26,393 bases of DNA from Alistipes sp. (GCA_020026435.1 JAHHQK010000033.1:1-26393), one strand, 5' to 3'; shown: positions 8,623 to 17,539, counted from the stretch's first letter. Numbers and translations: made by a program. The notes: generated by a model not told the origin, from the letters alone.

Positions 8623-10293
8623 ATGAAACATTTAAAATCATATCTCGGAATATTCATGCTGAGTCTCGGTGTGCTGTGCATGGCTTGCAGCGACGAATAC
8701 ATGCAGGACATGAACACCGACCCGACCAAGACCTCGACAATCGACCCCAACGCCCAATTGACCACGGCCCAATTACAAACCTATGGGGATACCGATCTGG
8801 TCTCGGTGTACAGAAGCTATATCTACGGATTCACCCAACAACTCATGGGTTGCTGGAACACCACCAATTACGGAGGCCGTCACACCCTGGATGACAGTGA
8901 GATGGGACGTATCTGGACCAATCTCTATGCTCAGTCCATCAAGAATCTGGTCGACGCCATACACCACACCTCGGGCAACGAGCAGGCGATCAACATCAAC
9001 TCCATCCTGCGTATCTTCAAGGTCTACCAGATGTCGATCCTCACCGACATCTACGGCGATTGTCCCTGCATCGAAGCCGGACTGGGCTACATCGACGACA
9101 TCAACACCCCCCGCTACGACTATCAGCAGGACATCTACGCCCACTTCTTCAAGGAATTGACCGAAGCCACGGCCGCATTGGATCCCTCCAAAGACCGGAT
9201 CACCGGTGATTTGATCTACCACGGCGACATCGCACGTTGGAAAAAGTTAGGCAATGCCCTTCGTCTGAGATTCGCCATGCGCATATCGGAGGTCGATCCC
9301 CAAAAGGCTCAAACCGAATTTGAAGCCGCCGTCAACGATCCGGGCGGTCTGTTTGGCGAAGGTGCGGACGATGCTCTGATCCACTACATGAACATCGCCT
9401 TCTCCTTCGGCCACGAATCCTACTCCGACTACCGCGGCAATGCCCTCTCGAAGATTTTATTCGGCAACGACCCCGCCAACAACCCCAGCTACGTCTGCGC
9501 CACGTTGTTCGACCGTCTGCGCACGACCAACGACCCGCGTACGTTCATCCTCTCCCGCTGCTACTTCGACGGTCTGATGACGGCCGTGAGCCCCGAGAAC
9601 CGCATCGATCTCACCGAGGAGATGCTTTCCAAGAACGCCCGCTTCAATCCCTGCAAACCGGGAGCCTTCTCCTGGGAGCCCTGGCCGCAAGGCTACGAGA
9701 GCGATCTGATGCACGAGCTTCTGCTCATGCACCCCGATATTCCGACCTACATGCAACGTGAAACCGAGCCCAAGCTGGCCAACAACTTCCTCAAAAGTGA
9801 CAACCCCGGAGTGGTCATGACCTATGCCGAGGTCAAACTCCTGCTGGCCGAGGCCAAGAGTAAAGGATGGAACATAGGCGAAGGCTGTGTGTCCGATCTT
9901 TACAAGGAGGGTGTGCGTGCCGCCATGGATTTCCTAAGCGACAACTACGACTGCCGCCGTGTGACCGCCGAGGAATTCGACAACTACATCCAGATCAACG
10001 GCGTCGGCAACAGCCCCGAGCAACAGAAGGAAAACATCAACATCCAGGCTTGGATTCTCCACTTCACCAATCCGGCCGAATGCTGGGCCAACCTGCGCCG
10101 ATCGGGCTATCCTGCATTGAAATCCCCCGCCGCGTATGGTTTCGAGCAATTCCTCACGGGAGGTCTCGAGATCCCCTTACGTCTGTGCTACCCCGTGCTG
10201 GAGTCCTCCTACAACAAACAGAACTACCAAAATGCCCTGGATCGCATGGGCGGTCTGGACGACTGGCACACCAACATCTGGTGGGATATTTAA
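8623..10293 (+). CDS. SusD/RagB-like nutrient-binding outer-membrane lipoprotein
   Basis: The 556-residue lipoprotein has signal peptide and lipobox LCMAC (Cys22), followed by SDEY, a surface-export type acidic stretch. Conserved segments match the SusD-like_2 branch: DEYMQDMNTDPTK near the N-terminus, RIFKVYQMSILTDIYGDCP, the RWKKLGNALRLRFAMRIS stretch in the tetratricopeptide-like core, VMTYAEVKLLLAEA, and AWILHFTNPAECWANLRRSGYP near the C-terminus. SusD proteins form the glycan-binding lid over the SusC barrel. It is 37 nt downstream of the SusC gene and 30 nt upstream of the next lipoprotein, clearly in the same operon. Aromatic residues that would contact glucan cannot be assigned without a structure. 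Confidence 0.94.
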   Translation: MKHLKSYLGIFMLSLGVLCMACSDEYMQDMNTDPTKTSTIDPNAQLTTAQLQTYGDTDLVSVYRSYIYGFTQQLMGCWNTTNYGGRHTLDDSEMGRIWTNLYAQSIKNLVDAIHHTSGNEQAININSILRIFKVYQMSILTDIYGDCPCIEAGLGYIDDINTPRYDYQQDIYAHFFKELTEATAALDPSKDRITGDLIYHGDIARWKKLGNALRLRFAMRISEVDPQKAQTEFEAAVNDPGGLFGEGADDALIHYMNIAFSFGHESYSDYRGNALSKILFGNDPANNPSYVCATLFDRLRTTNDPRTFILSRCYFDGLMTAVSPENRIDLTEEMLSKNARFNPCKPGAFSWEPWPQGYESDLMHELLLMHPDIPTYMQRETEPKLANNFLKSDNPGVVMTYAEVKLLLAEAKSKGWNIGEGCVSDLYKEGVRAAMDFLSDNYDCRRVTAEEFDNYIQINGVGNSPEQQKENINIQAWILHFTNPAECWANLRRSGYPALKSPAAYGFEQFLTGGLEIPLRLCYPVLESSYNKQNYQNALDRMGGLDDWHTNIWWDI

Positions 10294-10323
10294 ACTTTGA
10301 TCAATTGATAAAACACCAAGACC

Positions 10324-11577
10324 ATGAAAAAGATAAATATACTGTTGTTTCTGCTGCTCGCCCTGGGGATGACGCTCACGGCCTGCAACGACAACGATCC
10401 CTTCTCGACGATTACTCCCGACGATGACCCGAGAATCATCTCCCCGAGTTTCCCCGACCGTGTGGATGGTCAGTTGCCGGTAGTCAAAGAGATCCGACGC
10501 GACAAGAACCTGTCTATGACCATCACGGCAACCCCCACCGACTACATCCACATCCAATGGCTGATCGACGGTGAGGAGGTCTGCACGGAGCGGACCATCG
10601 ATCTCCCGCTTCAGGCCGGAGACTACCATCTGAAGATCCTCGTGACCACTCAGATGGGTAAATCCACCTCCCGTGAAGGCATCATCCGCATAACGCCTCT
10701 CGAGACCGATCCCCAGACCCGAAGAATCGGAATGGAATACATCGTCTCGCCGGGTCTCAAGGCCCGCATCTACGGCAAGAACCTCAACGGAGTCACCGCA
10801 ATAAAAATCGGCGATACGGCATCTTCGCCCGCAACCTTTGTCGAGGCCGGAGCGGAATCCCATGTGGAATATACGATCCCGTCCGATCTTTCGGAGGGTC
10901 AACACCGCATCAGCTTCGAGGATGCAGAACAAAATGCCTACGGAGGAGGTATGATTCTAGTCACGACCGAAGTTCTGGTCACCTCGGGAGCCGCCCATGC
11001 AACCCCCTCACAGCCATGCACGCTGAAGGGTCTGAATCTAGACCGGATCTCATCGCTGACCATCGGTGACAAGACCATATCGCAATTCTCCGCTCAGACG
11101 CCCTACGAATTATCGTTCCCGTGCCCCGCATTGCCGGAAGGCAGCTACACCATCTCGGGATCGACGCTCGAGGGTAAAGAGGTCAAGTTCCTCGACGGTG
11201 AGGAATTCGCCTCCTCGCAACGGATCGACCTCCAGAAGGCTGCCCTGTGGAGCGGACACCACTACGTCTCGTGGGAATATGCCGATGGCAACCCCAACAA
11301 GGTCTTCAATCTGATCCCCTTCGATGTGATCACGTCACTTGCCCCCGGCACCCGTCTGGCCATCGACTACTCGATCGAACCGACAGCTGCCTATCACAAG
11401 ATGCAGACCACCACGGGCCATTGGAATGACCTTCCCGGCACTCAAGCCATCGAATTCAGCGAAAACGGACGTCATGTCATCACGCTGACTCAGGAAGCCC
11501 TCGATCTGATGAAACAACAGGATGGTTTCCTCTGCGTGGGGCACGGATATTATGTGGATCAAGTCATTGTTCAATAA
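10324..11577 (+). CDS. Probable surface glycan-binding lipoprotein of the PUL (SGBP-B position)
   Basis: The 417-residue lipoprotein has lipobox LTAC (Cys21) followed by NDND, a surface-export type stretch. The middle appears to hold Ig-like/IPT-type beta domains: a possible PKD-like piece around 50-120 (WLIDGEEVC, LQAGDYHLKILVTT), then two repeats with the pattern of an IPT fold (ARIYGKNLNGVTAIKIGDT and CTLKGLNLDRISSLTIGDK). The last 130 residues, with YVSWEYADG, PGTRLAIDYSIEP and CVGHGYYVDQVIVQ, look like a distinct all-beta binding domain. No catalytic signature is visible. Known beta-glucan PULs carry an extra multidomain binding lipoprotein right after SusD, which fits this gene's place. 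I do not recognise a specific named family for the C-terminal domain. It is 9 nt upstream of the GH3 gene. Confidence 0.8.
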   Translation: MKKINILLFLLLALGMTLTACNDNDPFSTITPDDDPRIISPSFPDRVDGQLPVVKEIRRDKNLSMTITATPTDYIHIQWLIDGEEVCTERTIDLPLQAGDYHLKILVTTQMGKSTSREGIIRITPLETDPQTRRIGMEYIVSPGLKARIYGKNLNGVTAIKIGDTASSPATFVEAGAESHVEYTIPSDLSEGQHRISFEDAEQNAYGGGMILVTTEVLVTSGAAHATPSQPCTLKGLNLDRISSLTIGDKTISQFSAQTPYELSFPCPALPEGSYTISGSTLEGKEVKFLDGEEFASSQRIDLQKAALWSGHHYVSWEYADGNPNKVFNLIPFDVITSLAPGTRLAIDYSIEPTAAYHKMQTTTGHWNDLPGTQAIEFSENGRHVITLTQEALDLMKQQDGFLCVGHGYYVDQVIVQ

Positions 11578-11586
11578 ATTAATCTT

Positions 11587-13929
11587 ATGAAAACAAAGAA
11601 AACAATAGGTTTTTCGGCTATACTAATTATTCTTATCTTGGTCATCATCACCCTTATGCCCTCGACAAAGGTCGGTTTGCAAAGTTCTCTCGACAAGGGG
11701 ATCGAACAGAAGATAGATTCGTTGCTGGAGCGCATGACCCTTGAAGAGAAGATCGGTCAAATGACCCAGCTCACCATCGACGCTTTGGGCCAAACCGTCG
11801 ACGGAGAATTCAAAATCGACCAGAAAAAACTCCGCGAAGCCATCGTGCAATACAAGGTGGGATCGTTCCTCAATGCCCCCGTTTCGGGAGCCCTGACCCG
11901 CGAGAAATGGCACGAGATCATCGGCCAGCTGCAGGAGCTGTCGCTGACGCACATCGGCATCCCGACCCTCTACGGTCTGGATCAGAACCACGGCACGACC
12001 TACACCTTGGGCGGCACGATGTTCCCCCAAAACATCAATCTCGGAGCCTCGTTCAACCGCGATCTGGCCTTCCGTTCGGCTCAGGTGACAGCCTACGAAA
12101 CCCGAGCATCGGATTGTCCTTGGACCTTCTCCCCGACGGTGGACATGGCCCGAGATCCGCGTTGGTCGCGTGTTTGGGAGAACTTCGGCGAAGATTGTCT
12201 GGTCAATGCCGTCATGGGTTCGGCCATGGTGGAGGGTTTCCAAGGCGAAGACCGCAACCACCTCTCGGCTCAGAACATCGGTGCCACCGTCAAACATTAC
12301 ATGGGTTACAGTATGGCCCACAGCGGTAAAGACCGCACTCCGGCCTACATCTCCGATCAGGACCTGCGCGAGAAATGTTTCGCACCCTACAAAGCCTGCA
12401 TCGAAGCCGGAGCCTTGAGCGTCATGGTCAACAGCAGTTCGATCAATGCTCTCCCGGTTCATGCCAACAAGGAACTGCTCACCCGCTGGCTCAAGGAGGA
12501 TCTGAATTGGGACGGAATGCTCGTGACCGACTGGTCCGACATCAACAACCTTTACATCCGCGAGCAAATCGCCCGCGATAAAAAAGAGGCCATCAGCATC
12601 GCCATCAATGCCGGCATCGATATGTGCATGGAACCCTACAAGGTGGATTTCTGCGTCCTGCTCAAGGAGCTTGTCCTCGAAGGCAAAGTCCCCATGGAGC
12701 GTATCGACGATGCCACACGCCGTATCCTGAGACTGAAATACCGCCTGGGACTCTTCGACCGCCCCAACACGCCTCAGGAGGATTACCCGCTCTTCGGTGG
12801 CAAGGAGCATGCTCTTTTGGCCTTGGAAGCCTGCGAAGAGTCGGAAGTTCTGCTGAAGAACAAGAACAACATCCTGCCTCTGAAACCGGGAGTCAGAATG
12901 CTCGTGACGGGTCCCAACGCCAATTCGATGCGATGCCTGAACGGCGGCTGGAGCTATTCGTGGCAGGGCAACATCACCGACATCCATGCCGGACAATACA
13001 ACACGATCTATGAGGCCCTGCGCAACAAATTCGGCGAGCAAAACGTGATTCTGGAAGAGGGCGTACGCTACAAACCCTACGGAGACTACCGCGGAGAATA
13101 TGCCGATCGGATTCCCCAAGCCAAACAAGCCGCACGCCATGTCGATGTGATCGTGGCCTGCATCGGTGAGAATTCCTACTGCGAAACTCCCGGCAATTTG
13201 TTGGATCTGGACATCTCCGAAAACCAGCAGCGTCTGGTTCGAGAGCTGGCCACGACGGGAAAGCCCATCATCCTGATCCTCAACGAGGGTCGTCCGCGTC
13301 TGATCAAGGATCTCGTGCCGTTGTCCGAGGCCGTCGTCGACATTCTGTTGCCGGGTAACTACGGCGGCGATGCCCTCGCCAACATCCTCTCGGGTGACGC
13401 CAACCCCTCGGCAAAGATGCCCTACACCTATCCGCTCAATCCGGCCGATCTGACCACCTACGACTACCGCGTCAGCGAAGAGACCGATCAGATGGAGGGG
13501 GCCTACAACTACGAGGCAGCCATATCCGTACAATGGCCCTTCGGTTACGGTTTGAGCTACACGACCTTCGAATACGACCACTTCGCCTGCGACCGCACCA
13601 CCTTCACGGCCGACGACATGCTCCGATTCGAGGTCACGGTCACCAACACCGGTAAACGTCGCGGCAAAGAAGCCGTCATGCTATTCAGCCGTGACATGAC
13701 CGCCTCGCTCGTTCCCGAAAACCGTCGTTTGCGATCGTTCACCAAGATCGATTTAGCCCCCGGCGAGAGTCGTGTAGTCACACTGACCATCCCAGCCAGC
13801 GATCTTGCATTTGTAGGTGCCGACGGTCACTGGGTACTTGAGGAAGGCCGATTCCAGATGCAATGCGGCGATCAAATTTTCAATATCGACTGCACCCAGA
13901 CCAAGCGCTGGGAAACTCCCAACAAATAA
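11587..13929 (+). CDS. GH3 family exo-beta-glucosidase, probably periplasmic
   Basis: The 780-residue protein has GH3 N- and C-domains plus a fibronectin-III-like tail. The N-terminal (beta/alpha)8 domain holds MTLEEKIGQMTQ, YGLDQNHG, the VKHYMGY segment (general KHF-type substrate motif) and LVTDWSD with nucleophile Asp315. The second domain includes VLLKNKNNILPL, GPNAN and GENSYCETPGNLLDL, where the acid/base residue usually lies nearby. FGYGLSYTTFEY opens the Fn3-like domain. GH3 enzymes of this type release glucose from the non-reducing end of beta-gluco-oligosaccharides. The N-terminus has a long hydrophobic helix (about 9-26) but no obvious cleavage site or lipobox, so it may be anchored in the inner membrane facing the periplasm. 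It is the last gene of the operon, followed by a strong terminator. Confidence 0.94.
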   Translation: MKTKKTIGFSAILIILILVIITLMPSTKVGLQSSLDKGIEQKIDSLLERMTLEEKIGQMTQLTIDALGQTVDGEFKIDQKKLREAIVQYKVGSFLNAPVSGALTREKWHEIIGQLQELSLTHIGIPTLYGLDQNHGTTYTLGGTMFPQNINLGASFNRDLAFRSAQVTAYETRASDCPWTFSPTVDMARDPRWSRVWENFGEDCLVNAVMGSAMVEGFQGEDRNHLSAQNIGATVKHYMGYSMAHSGKDRTPAYISDQDLREKCFAPYKACIEAGALSVMVNSSSINALPVHANKELLTRWLKEDLNWDGMLVTDWSDINNLYIREQIARDKKEAISIAINAGIDMCMEPYKVDFCVLLKELVLEGKVPMERIDDATRRILRLKYRLGLFDRPNTPQEDYPLFGGKEHALLALEACEESEVLLKNKNNILPLKPGVRMLVTGPNANSMRCLNGGWSYSWQGNITDIHAGQYNTIYEALRNKFGEQNVILEEGVRYKPYGDYRGEYADRIPQAKQAARHVDVIVACIGENSYCETPGNLLDLDISENQQRLVRELATTGKPIILILNEGRPRLIKDLVPLSEAVVDILLPGNYGGDALANILSGDANPSAKMPYTYPLNPADLTTYDYRVSEETDQMEGAYNYEAAISVQWPFGYGLSYTTFEYDHFACDRTTFTADDMLRFEVTVTNTGKRRGKEAVMLFSRDMTASLVPENRRLRSFTKIDLAPGESRVVTLTIPASDLAFVGADGHWVLEEGRFQMQCGDQIFNIDCTQTKRWETPNK

Positions 13930-13951
13930 GCCCGTCAAAAGGCTCAAAACA

Positions 13952-13992
13952 AAAAGCGGACGGCTGACATGGATTGTCAGCCGTCCGCTTTT
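13952..13992. terminator. Bidirectional terminator between the PUL and dxs
   Basis: A perfect 18-bp stem pairs 13952-13969 with 13975-13992 around the loop TGGAT. It starts with four A and ends with four T, so each strand ends its stem in a T run. It stops the PUL operon on the plus strand and dxs on the minus strand. Bases 13993-14062 hold nothing else. Confidence 0.93.
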
Positions 13993-14062
13993 ATCGTTCA
14001 CCTCGAAAAGTGCGGTGCTTCATTCCCCAAGGATGACCGCCCCGCCATTTTATAGAGGCCTT

Positions 14063-15949
14063 TTATTTTTTCTCCAAAGCCTTGCGGATCGTAAGGAAGA
14101 TACCCTCCTCGTCGTAACCGCACAGGTGGTGCAATTCGTCGGGCGTTCCGTGCGAGACCCATTCATCGCCGATACCCAGACGGTGCACCCGCACATCGTA
14201 TCCGCATTCGTTGAAATAAGCCGTCACCGCTTCGCCCACGCCTCCGCGCACGGCTCCGTCCTCGACGGTGATCACCTCGCGGAACTTGCGGCCCACCTCG
14301 TCCAGCAGCTCCCGATCCAGCGGTTTGACAAAGCGCAGGTCGTAGTGAGCCACGCTGATGCCCTCCTCAGCCGCTTTCTCGGCTGCCGCAGCGGCAAAAT
14401 TACCGACGGTTCCGATCGTCACCAAGGCCACCTGCTCGCCATCGCGCAGTTTGCGACCGCGACCCACCTTCAAGGCTTCGAACGGCTGATCGCACCACGT
14501 TGCCCCCGCACCTCCGCCTCGCGGATAGCGGATGATGAACGGATGGCCGAAATCCAGGGCCGTGTACATCATGTTACGCAACTCGCGCTCGTTCATCGGG
14601 GCGGCCATCGTCATGTGCGGCAGAGTGCGAAACATCACCATATCGAAAACCCCGTGGTGCGTAGCCCCGTCCTCGCCGACCAGGCCTCCGCGGTCGAGAC
14701 ACATCACCACCGGAAGATCCTGCAAGGCCACATCGTGGATCACATTGTCGTAGGCCCGCTGCATGAACGTGGAGTAGATATTGCAGAAGGGCACCACCCC
14801 AGCCGCGGCCAGTCCCGCCGAAAACGTCACGGCGTGACCCTCGGCGATGCCCACATCGAAACAACGGTCGGGCATGGCCTCCATCATGATATTCATCGAA
14901 CAACCCGACGGCATGGCGGGTGTGACCCCCACCACACGGTTGTCCATACGGGCCAGTTCGAGCAGCGTTTCGCCGAATACATCCTGGTAACGCGCCACCC
15001 GGCTCTTGGACTTGAGGCGTTCGCCCGTCTCGGGGTTGAAACGCCCCGGAGCGTGCCATGCCGACTGGTCGTGTTCGGCGGGCAGGTAGCCCTTGCCCTT
15101 GACCGTGATCAGATGCAAAAGCTTCGGCCCCTCGATGTCGCGCAGGGCCTGGAGCGTGCGCACCAGATCCGTGAGGCTATGGCCGTCGACAGGGCCGAAA
15201 TAGCGGAAATTGAGGCTCTCGAACAAGTTGGAATTATTCAACAGACCCTGTTTTACGGCGTTACCCATGCGCTGGCACAGGTGCAGTAACATAGGCGTAT
15301 GCGACAAGACGCGCCACAGCCGACGTTTGAAACGGTTGTAATGCCCCGAGGTCGTGATCCTCAGCAGGTAGTTCTTCAGCGCACCGGTCGCCTGGTCGAT
15401 GGCCATGTTGTTGTCGTTGAGAATCACCAGTATGTTGGTATTCTTCGAAGCTCCGGCATTGTTCAGGCCCTCGAAGGCCAGACCTCCGGTCATCGAACCG
15501 TCGCCGATGACAGCCACCACCTGACGCTTCTCGCCCCTGATCTCGGCCGCCTTGGCCATACCGAAGGCCGCCGAGATCGACACCGAGGCGTGACCTCCGC
15601 CAAAGGCATCGTACTCGCTCTCGTCCATGCGCGGGAAGCCGCTGATACCTCCTAACTTGCGTTTATTGTGGAAAGCCTCCCGGCGACCCGTGATGATCTT
15701 GTGGGGGTAGGTCTGGTGGCCCACATCCCACACGATCTTGTCGTCGGGGGTATTGAAGACATAGTGCAACGCGACGGCCAGTTCGACGGCTCCCAGGCTT
15801 GAGGCCAGGTGGCCGGGATTGACCGAACATTCGTCGATGATGTAATGACGCAATTCGTCACAATAGACCTGCAACTCCTCCTCGTTCAGACGTTTCAGAT
15901 CGAGGGGAGAATCTATCTTCTGTAAGAATTTATAAGTTTCGGTCGTCAT
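14063..15949 (-). CDS. dxs: 1-deoxy-D-xylulose-5-phosphate synthase
   Basis: The 628-residue cytoplasmic thiamine-diphosphate enzyme condenses pyruvate with glyceraldehyde 3-phosphate, the first step of the MEP isoprenoid pathway. Recognisable motifs are NPGHLASSLGAVELAVAL, IVWDVGHQTYPHKI, the ThDP-binding GDGSMTGG with downstream NDNNMAID, FGPVDGHS, and the transketolase segment DRGGLVGEDGATHHG (usually DRAGLVG). The length is normal for Dxs. An in-frame ATG exists 36 nt further upstream (15985), but an exact TATCTTTG promoter element lies between the two ATGs at 15957-15964. The start MTTETYKF at 15949 is therefore preferred. The gene diverges from pyrH and is monocistronic within the window, ending at the shared bidirectional terminator. 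Confidence 0.97.
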   Translation of the reverse strand: MTTETYKFLQKIDSPLDLKRLNEEELQVYCDELRHYIIDECSVNPGHLASSLGAVELAVALHYVFNTPDDKIVWDVGHQTYPHKIITGRREAFHNKRKLGGISGFPRMDESEYDAFGGGHASVSISAAFGMAKAAEIRGEKRQVVAVIGDGSMTGGLAFEGLNNAGASKNTNILVILNDNNMAIDQATGALKNYLLRITTSGHYNRFKRRLWRVLSHTPMLLHLCQRMGNAVKQGLLNNSNLFESLNFRYFGPVDGHSLTDLVRTLQALRDIEGPKLLHLITVKGKGYLPAEHDQSAWHAPGRFNPETGERLKSKSRVARYQDVFGETLLELARMDNRVVGVTPAMPSGCSMNIMMEAMPDRCFDVGIAEGHAVTFSAGLAAAGVVPFCNIYSTFMQRAYDNVIHDVALQDLPVVMCLDRGGLVGEDGATHHGVFDMVMFRTLPHMTMAAPMNERELRNMMYTALDFGHPFIIRYPRGGGAGATWCDQPFEALKVGRGRKLRDGEQVALVTIGTVGNFAAAAAEKAAEEGISVAHYDLRFVKPLDRELLDEVGRKFREVITVEDGAVRGGVGEAVTAYFNECGYDVRVHRLGIGDEWVSHGTPDELHHLCGYDEEGIFLTIRKALEKK

Positions 15950-15956
15950 AATAATA

Positions 15957-15964
15957 CAAAGATA
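15957..15964 (-). promoter_or_regulatory. -7 promoter element of dxs, 7 nt from the start codon
   Basis: The plus strand reads CAAAGATA, i.e. TATCTTTG on the minus strand, an exact TAnnTTTG match. Only 7 nt separate it from the dxs ATG, so transcription would begin at or next to the start codon. No clear -33 TTTG is visible at the usual distance. Confidence 0.6.
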
Positions 15965-16043
15965 TAAATTTTTATCGAGTGTCATTTTATTTTCCCATCT
16001 TTTTCACCCTCAAATCCCTCCGATCCTGTCCCGACGGGGAAAA

Positions 16044-16055
16044 CATCCCGGGATG
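16044..16055. promoter_or_regulatory. 12-bp perfect palindrome between dxs and pyrH
   Basis: CATCCCGGGATG reads the same on both strands and lies in the 184-nt divergent gap, roughly midway between the two promoters. It may be a regulator site. It could also be chance in a GC-rich gap. Confidence 0.35.
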
Positions 16056-16101
16056 AGAGAAAGAATTGCCATAAAAAAGCGGAATTCTACCAAAAAATCG
16101 C

Positions 16102-16109
16102 TATCTTCG
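16102..16109 (+). promoter_or_regulatory. Putative -7 element of the pyrH operon
   Basis: TATCTTCG matches TAnnTTTG except for one base and lies 24 nt before the pyrH ATG. A -33 element is not evident. Confidence 0.4.
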
Positions 16110-16133
16110 CGTAAATATTAAACTCCCTTCAAC

Positions 16134-16844
16134 ATGAAATACAACAGAATACTGCTGAAACTTAGCGGTGAATCCCTCCAAGGTGATCAGAAATACGGAC
16201 TTTCGCCCGTTGTTTTACAGTCCTACGCCGAGCAGATCCGTGATGCTGCAGCAACCGGCGTGCAGATCGGCATCGTCATCGGCGGCGGCAACATATTCCG
16301 CGGTCTGAGCGGCGCAAAGAAGGGTTTTGACCGTGTGAAAGGCGATCAGATGGGTATGCTGGCCACCATCATCAATTCGCTGGCCCTGCAATCGGCTCTG
16401 GAGGATAACGGCGTGAAATGCAAGGTCCTGACCTCGGTGCGCATGGAGCCCATCGGTGAATTCTACTCCAAGGCCCGCGCTTTGGAATACCTCGAAGCAG
16501 GATATGTCGTAATCATCGGCGGAGGTACGTCCAACCCCTACTTCACCACCGACTCGGCATCGGCCCTGCGCGGAATCGAGATCGAGGCCGACGTGATGTT
16601 CAAGGGCACACGCGTCGACGGAGTCTACACGGCCGACCCCGAGAAGGATTCCTCGGCCACACGTTTCGACGAGATCACCTTCGACGAAATACTCAACCGC
16701 CGTCTGAAGATCATGGATCTGACGGCCTTCACGCTCTGCCGTGAAAACGGTCTGCAGATCATCGTATTCGATATGGACACCCCCGGAAATCTCGGTAAGA
16801 TCCTCGCGGGTGAAAAGATCGGCACCTTGGTCAAGAACAAATAA
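16134..16844 (+). CDS. pyrH: UMP kinase (uridylate kinase)
   Basis: The 236-residue cytoplasmic enzyme phosphorylates UMP to UDP with ATP, the bacterial hexameric amino-acid-kinase-type UMP kinase. Typical motifs are KLSGESLQG near the N-terminus, IVIGGGNIFRG, GDQMGMLATIINSLAL, GGGTSNPYFTTDSASALR and the C-terminal FDMDTPGNL. The length is normal. It is the first gene of a short transcription unit with the thioredoxin-like gene 11 nt downstream. In many bacteria pyrH lies next to frr. Here two genes separate them. Confidence 0.98.
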   Translation: MKYNRILLKLSGESLQGDQKYGLSPVVLQSYAEQIRDAAATGVQIGIVIGGGNIFRGLSGAKKGFDRVKGDQMGMLATIINSLALQSALEDNGVKCKVLTSVRMEPIGEFYSKARALEYLEAGYVVIIGGGTSNPYFTTDSASALRGIEIEADVMFKGTRVDGVYTADPEKDSSATRFDEITFDEILNRRLKIMDLTAFTLCRENGLQIIVFDMDTPGNLGKILAGEKIGTLVKNK

Positions 16845-16855
16845 ATTCAGAGAAA

Positions 16856-17470
16856 ATGGAAATGCGTAAAACTCGCAAAAGCAATAAAACACTCGGGGTA
16901 ATGCTCGCCGGAATCATCATTTTGGCCGTTGTCGTCTTTTGGCTTCCGACAGAACAATTCGCCGAGCAAAACGATGATGTCGCTCAGACCACTTTGGTAA
17001 AAGAGGGCGATATGGCTCCCGATTTCGAGGTGGAGATGTTCGACGGCGAAAAGATTTCGCTGCAATCCCTGCGCGGCAACGTGGTACTGGTGACCTTCTG
17101 GGCCACATGGTGTCCGCCCTGCCGTCAGGAGATGAGCGTCGTGAAAGAGCAGCTCATCGACCGCTTTGCCGGACGCAACTTCGTCTTCCTGCCCATTTCG
17201 AGGGGCGAGAAACGTGAGGCTGTGGCCGCCTTCCGCGAAAAGATGGGATACGACTTCGCCATGGGACTCGACACGGATCGCAGCATCTACGACCGCTTTG
17301 CACAGAACTACATTCCGCGCAACTTCCTGATCGATGCGGAAGGTCGTATCGTGGAGTGGCACGTGGGATTCAACGAGGACGAATTCGAGACCATGATCAC
17401 CAGGATCGACTCCATGCTCGCCCCCGTCAAGGCCCAAGCCGCAACCAAGGCAGAAGCTCAAGACAAGTAA
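16856..17470 (+). CDS. Membrane-anchored TlpA/ResA-like thiol-disulfide oxidoreductase
   Basis: The 204-residue protein has one N-terminal membrane helix (about 12-31, TLGVMLAGIIILAVVVFWL) and a periplasmic thioredoxin fold of the redoxin/AhpC-TSA type. It carries MAPDFEVEMFDGEKISLQSLRG, the active site WATWCPPC with Cys86 and Cys89, and the cis-Pro region NYIPRNFLIDAEGRIVEWHVG. Such proteins reduce or shuffle disulfides in the periplasm, for instance in cytochrome maturation. The actual partner is unknown. The gene follows pyrH after 11 nt and probably shares its transcript, which ends at the hairpin at 17568-17593. ATG codons at 16856 and 16862 are both possible starts. Confidence 0.9.
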   Translation: MEMRKTRKSNKTLGVMLAGIIILAVVVFWLPTEQFAEQNDDVAQTTLVKEGDMAPDFEVEMFDGEKISLQSLRGNVVLVTFWATWCPPCRQEMSVVKEQLIDRFAGRNFVFLPISRGEKREAVAAFREKMGYDFAMGLDTDRSIYDRFAQNYIPRNFLIDAEGRIVEWHVGFNEDEFETMITRIDSMLAPVKAQAATKAEAQDK

Positions 17471-17481
17471 CAAACAGGACG

Positions 17482-17539
17482 ATTCTCCGGGAAGATCTTC
17501 ATTCGAAGATCGACACCCAATAATCCCGGACCGGAGAAT
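17482..17539 (+). other. Nested inverted repeats downstream of the thioredoxin-like gene
   Basis: ATTCTCCGG (17482-17490) is complementary to CCGGAGAAT (17531-17539). Inside lies a second perfect hairpin, GATCTTC-attc-GAAGATC (17494-17511). The overlapping CCGGGA/TCCCGG pairing offers an alternative fold. No T tract follows, so this is a structured 3' region ahead of the real terminator rather than a terminator itself. Confidence 0.55.
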
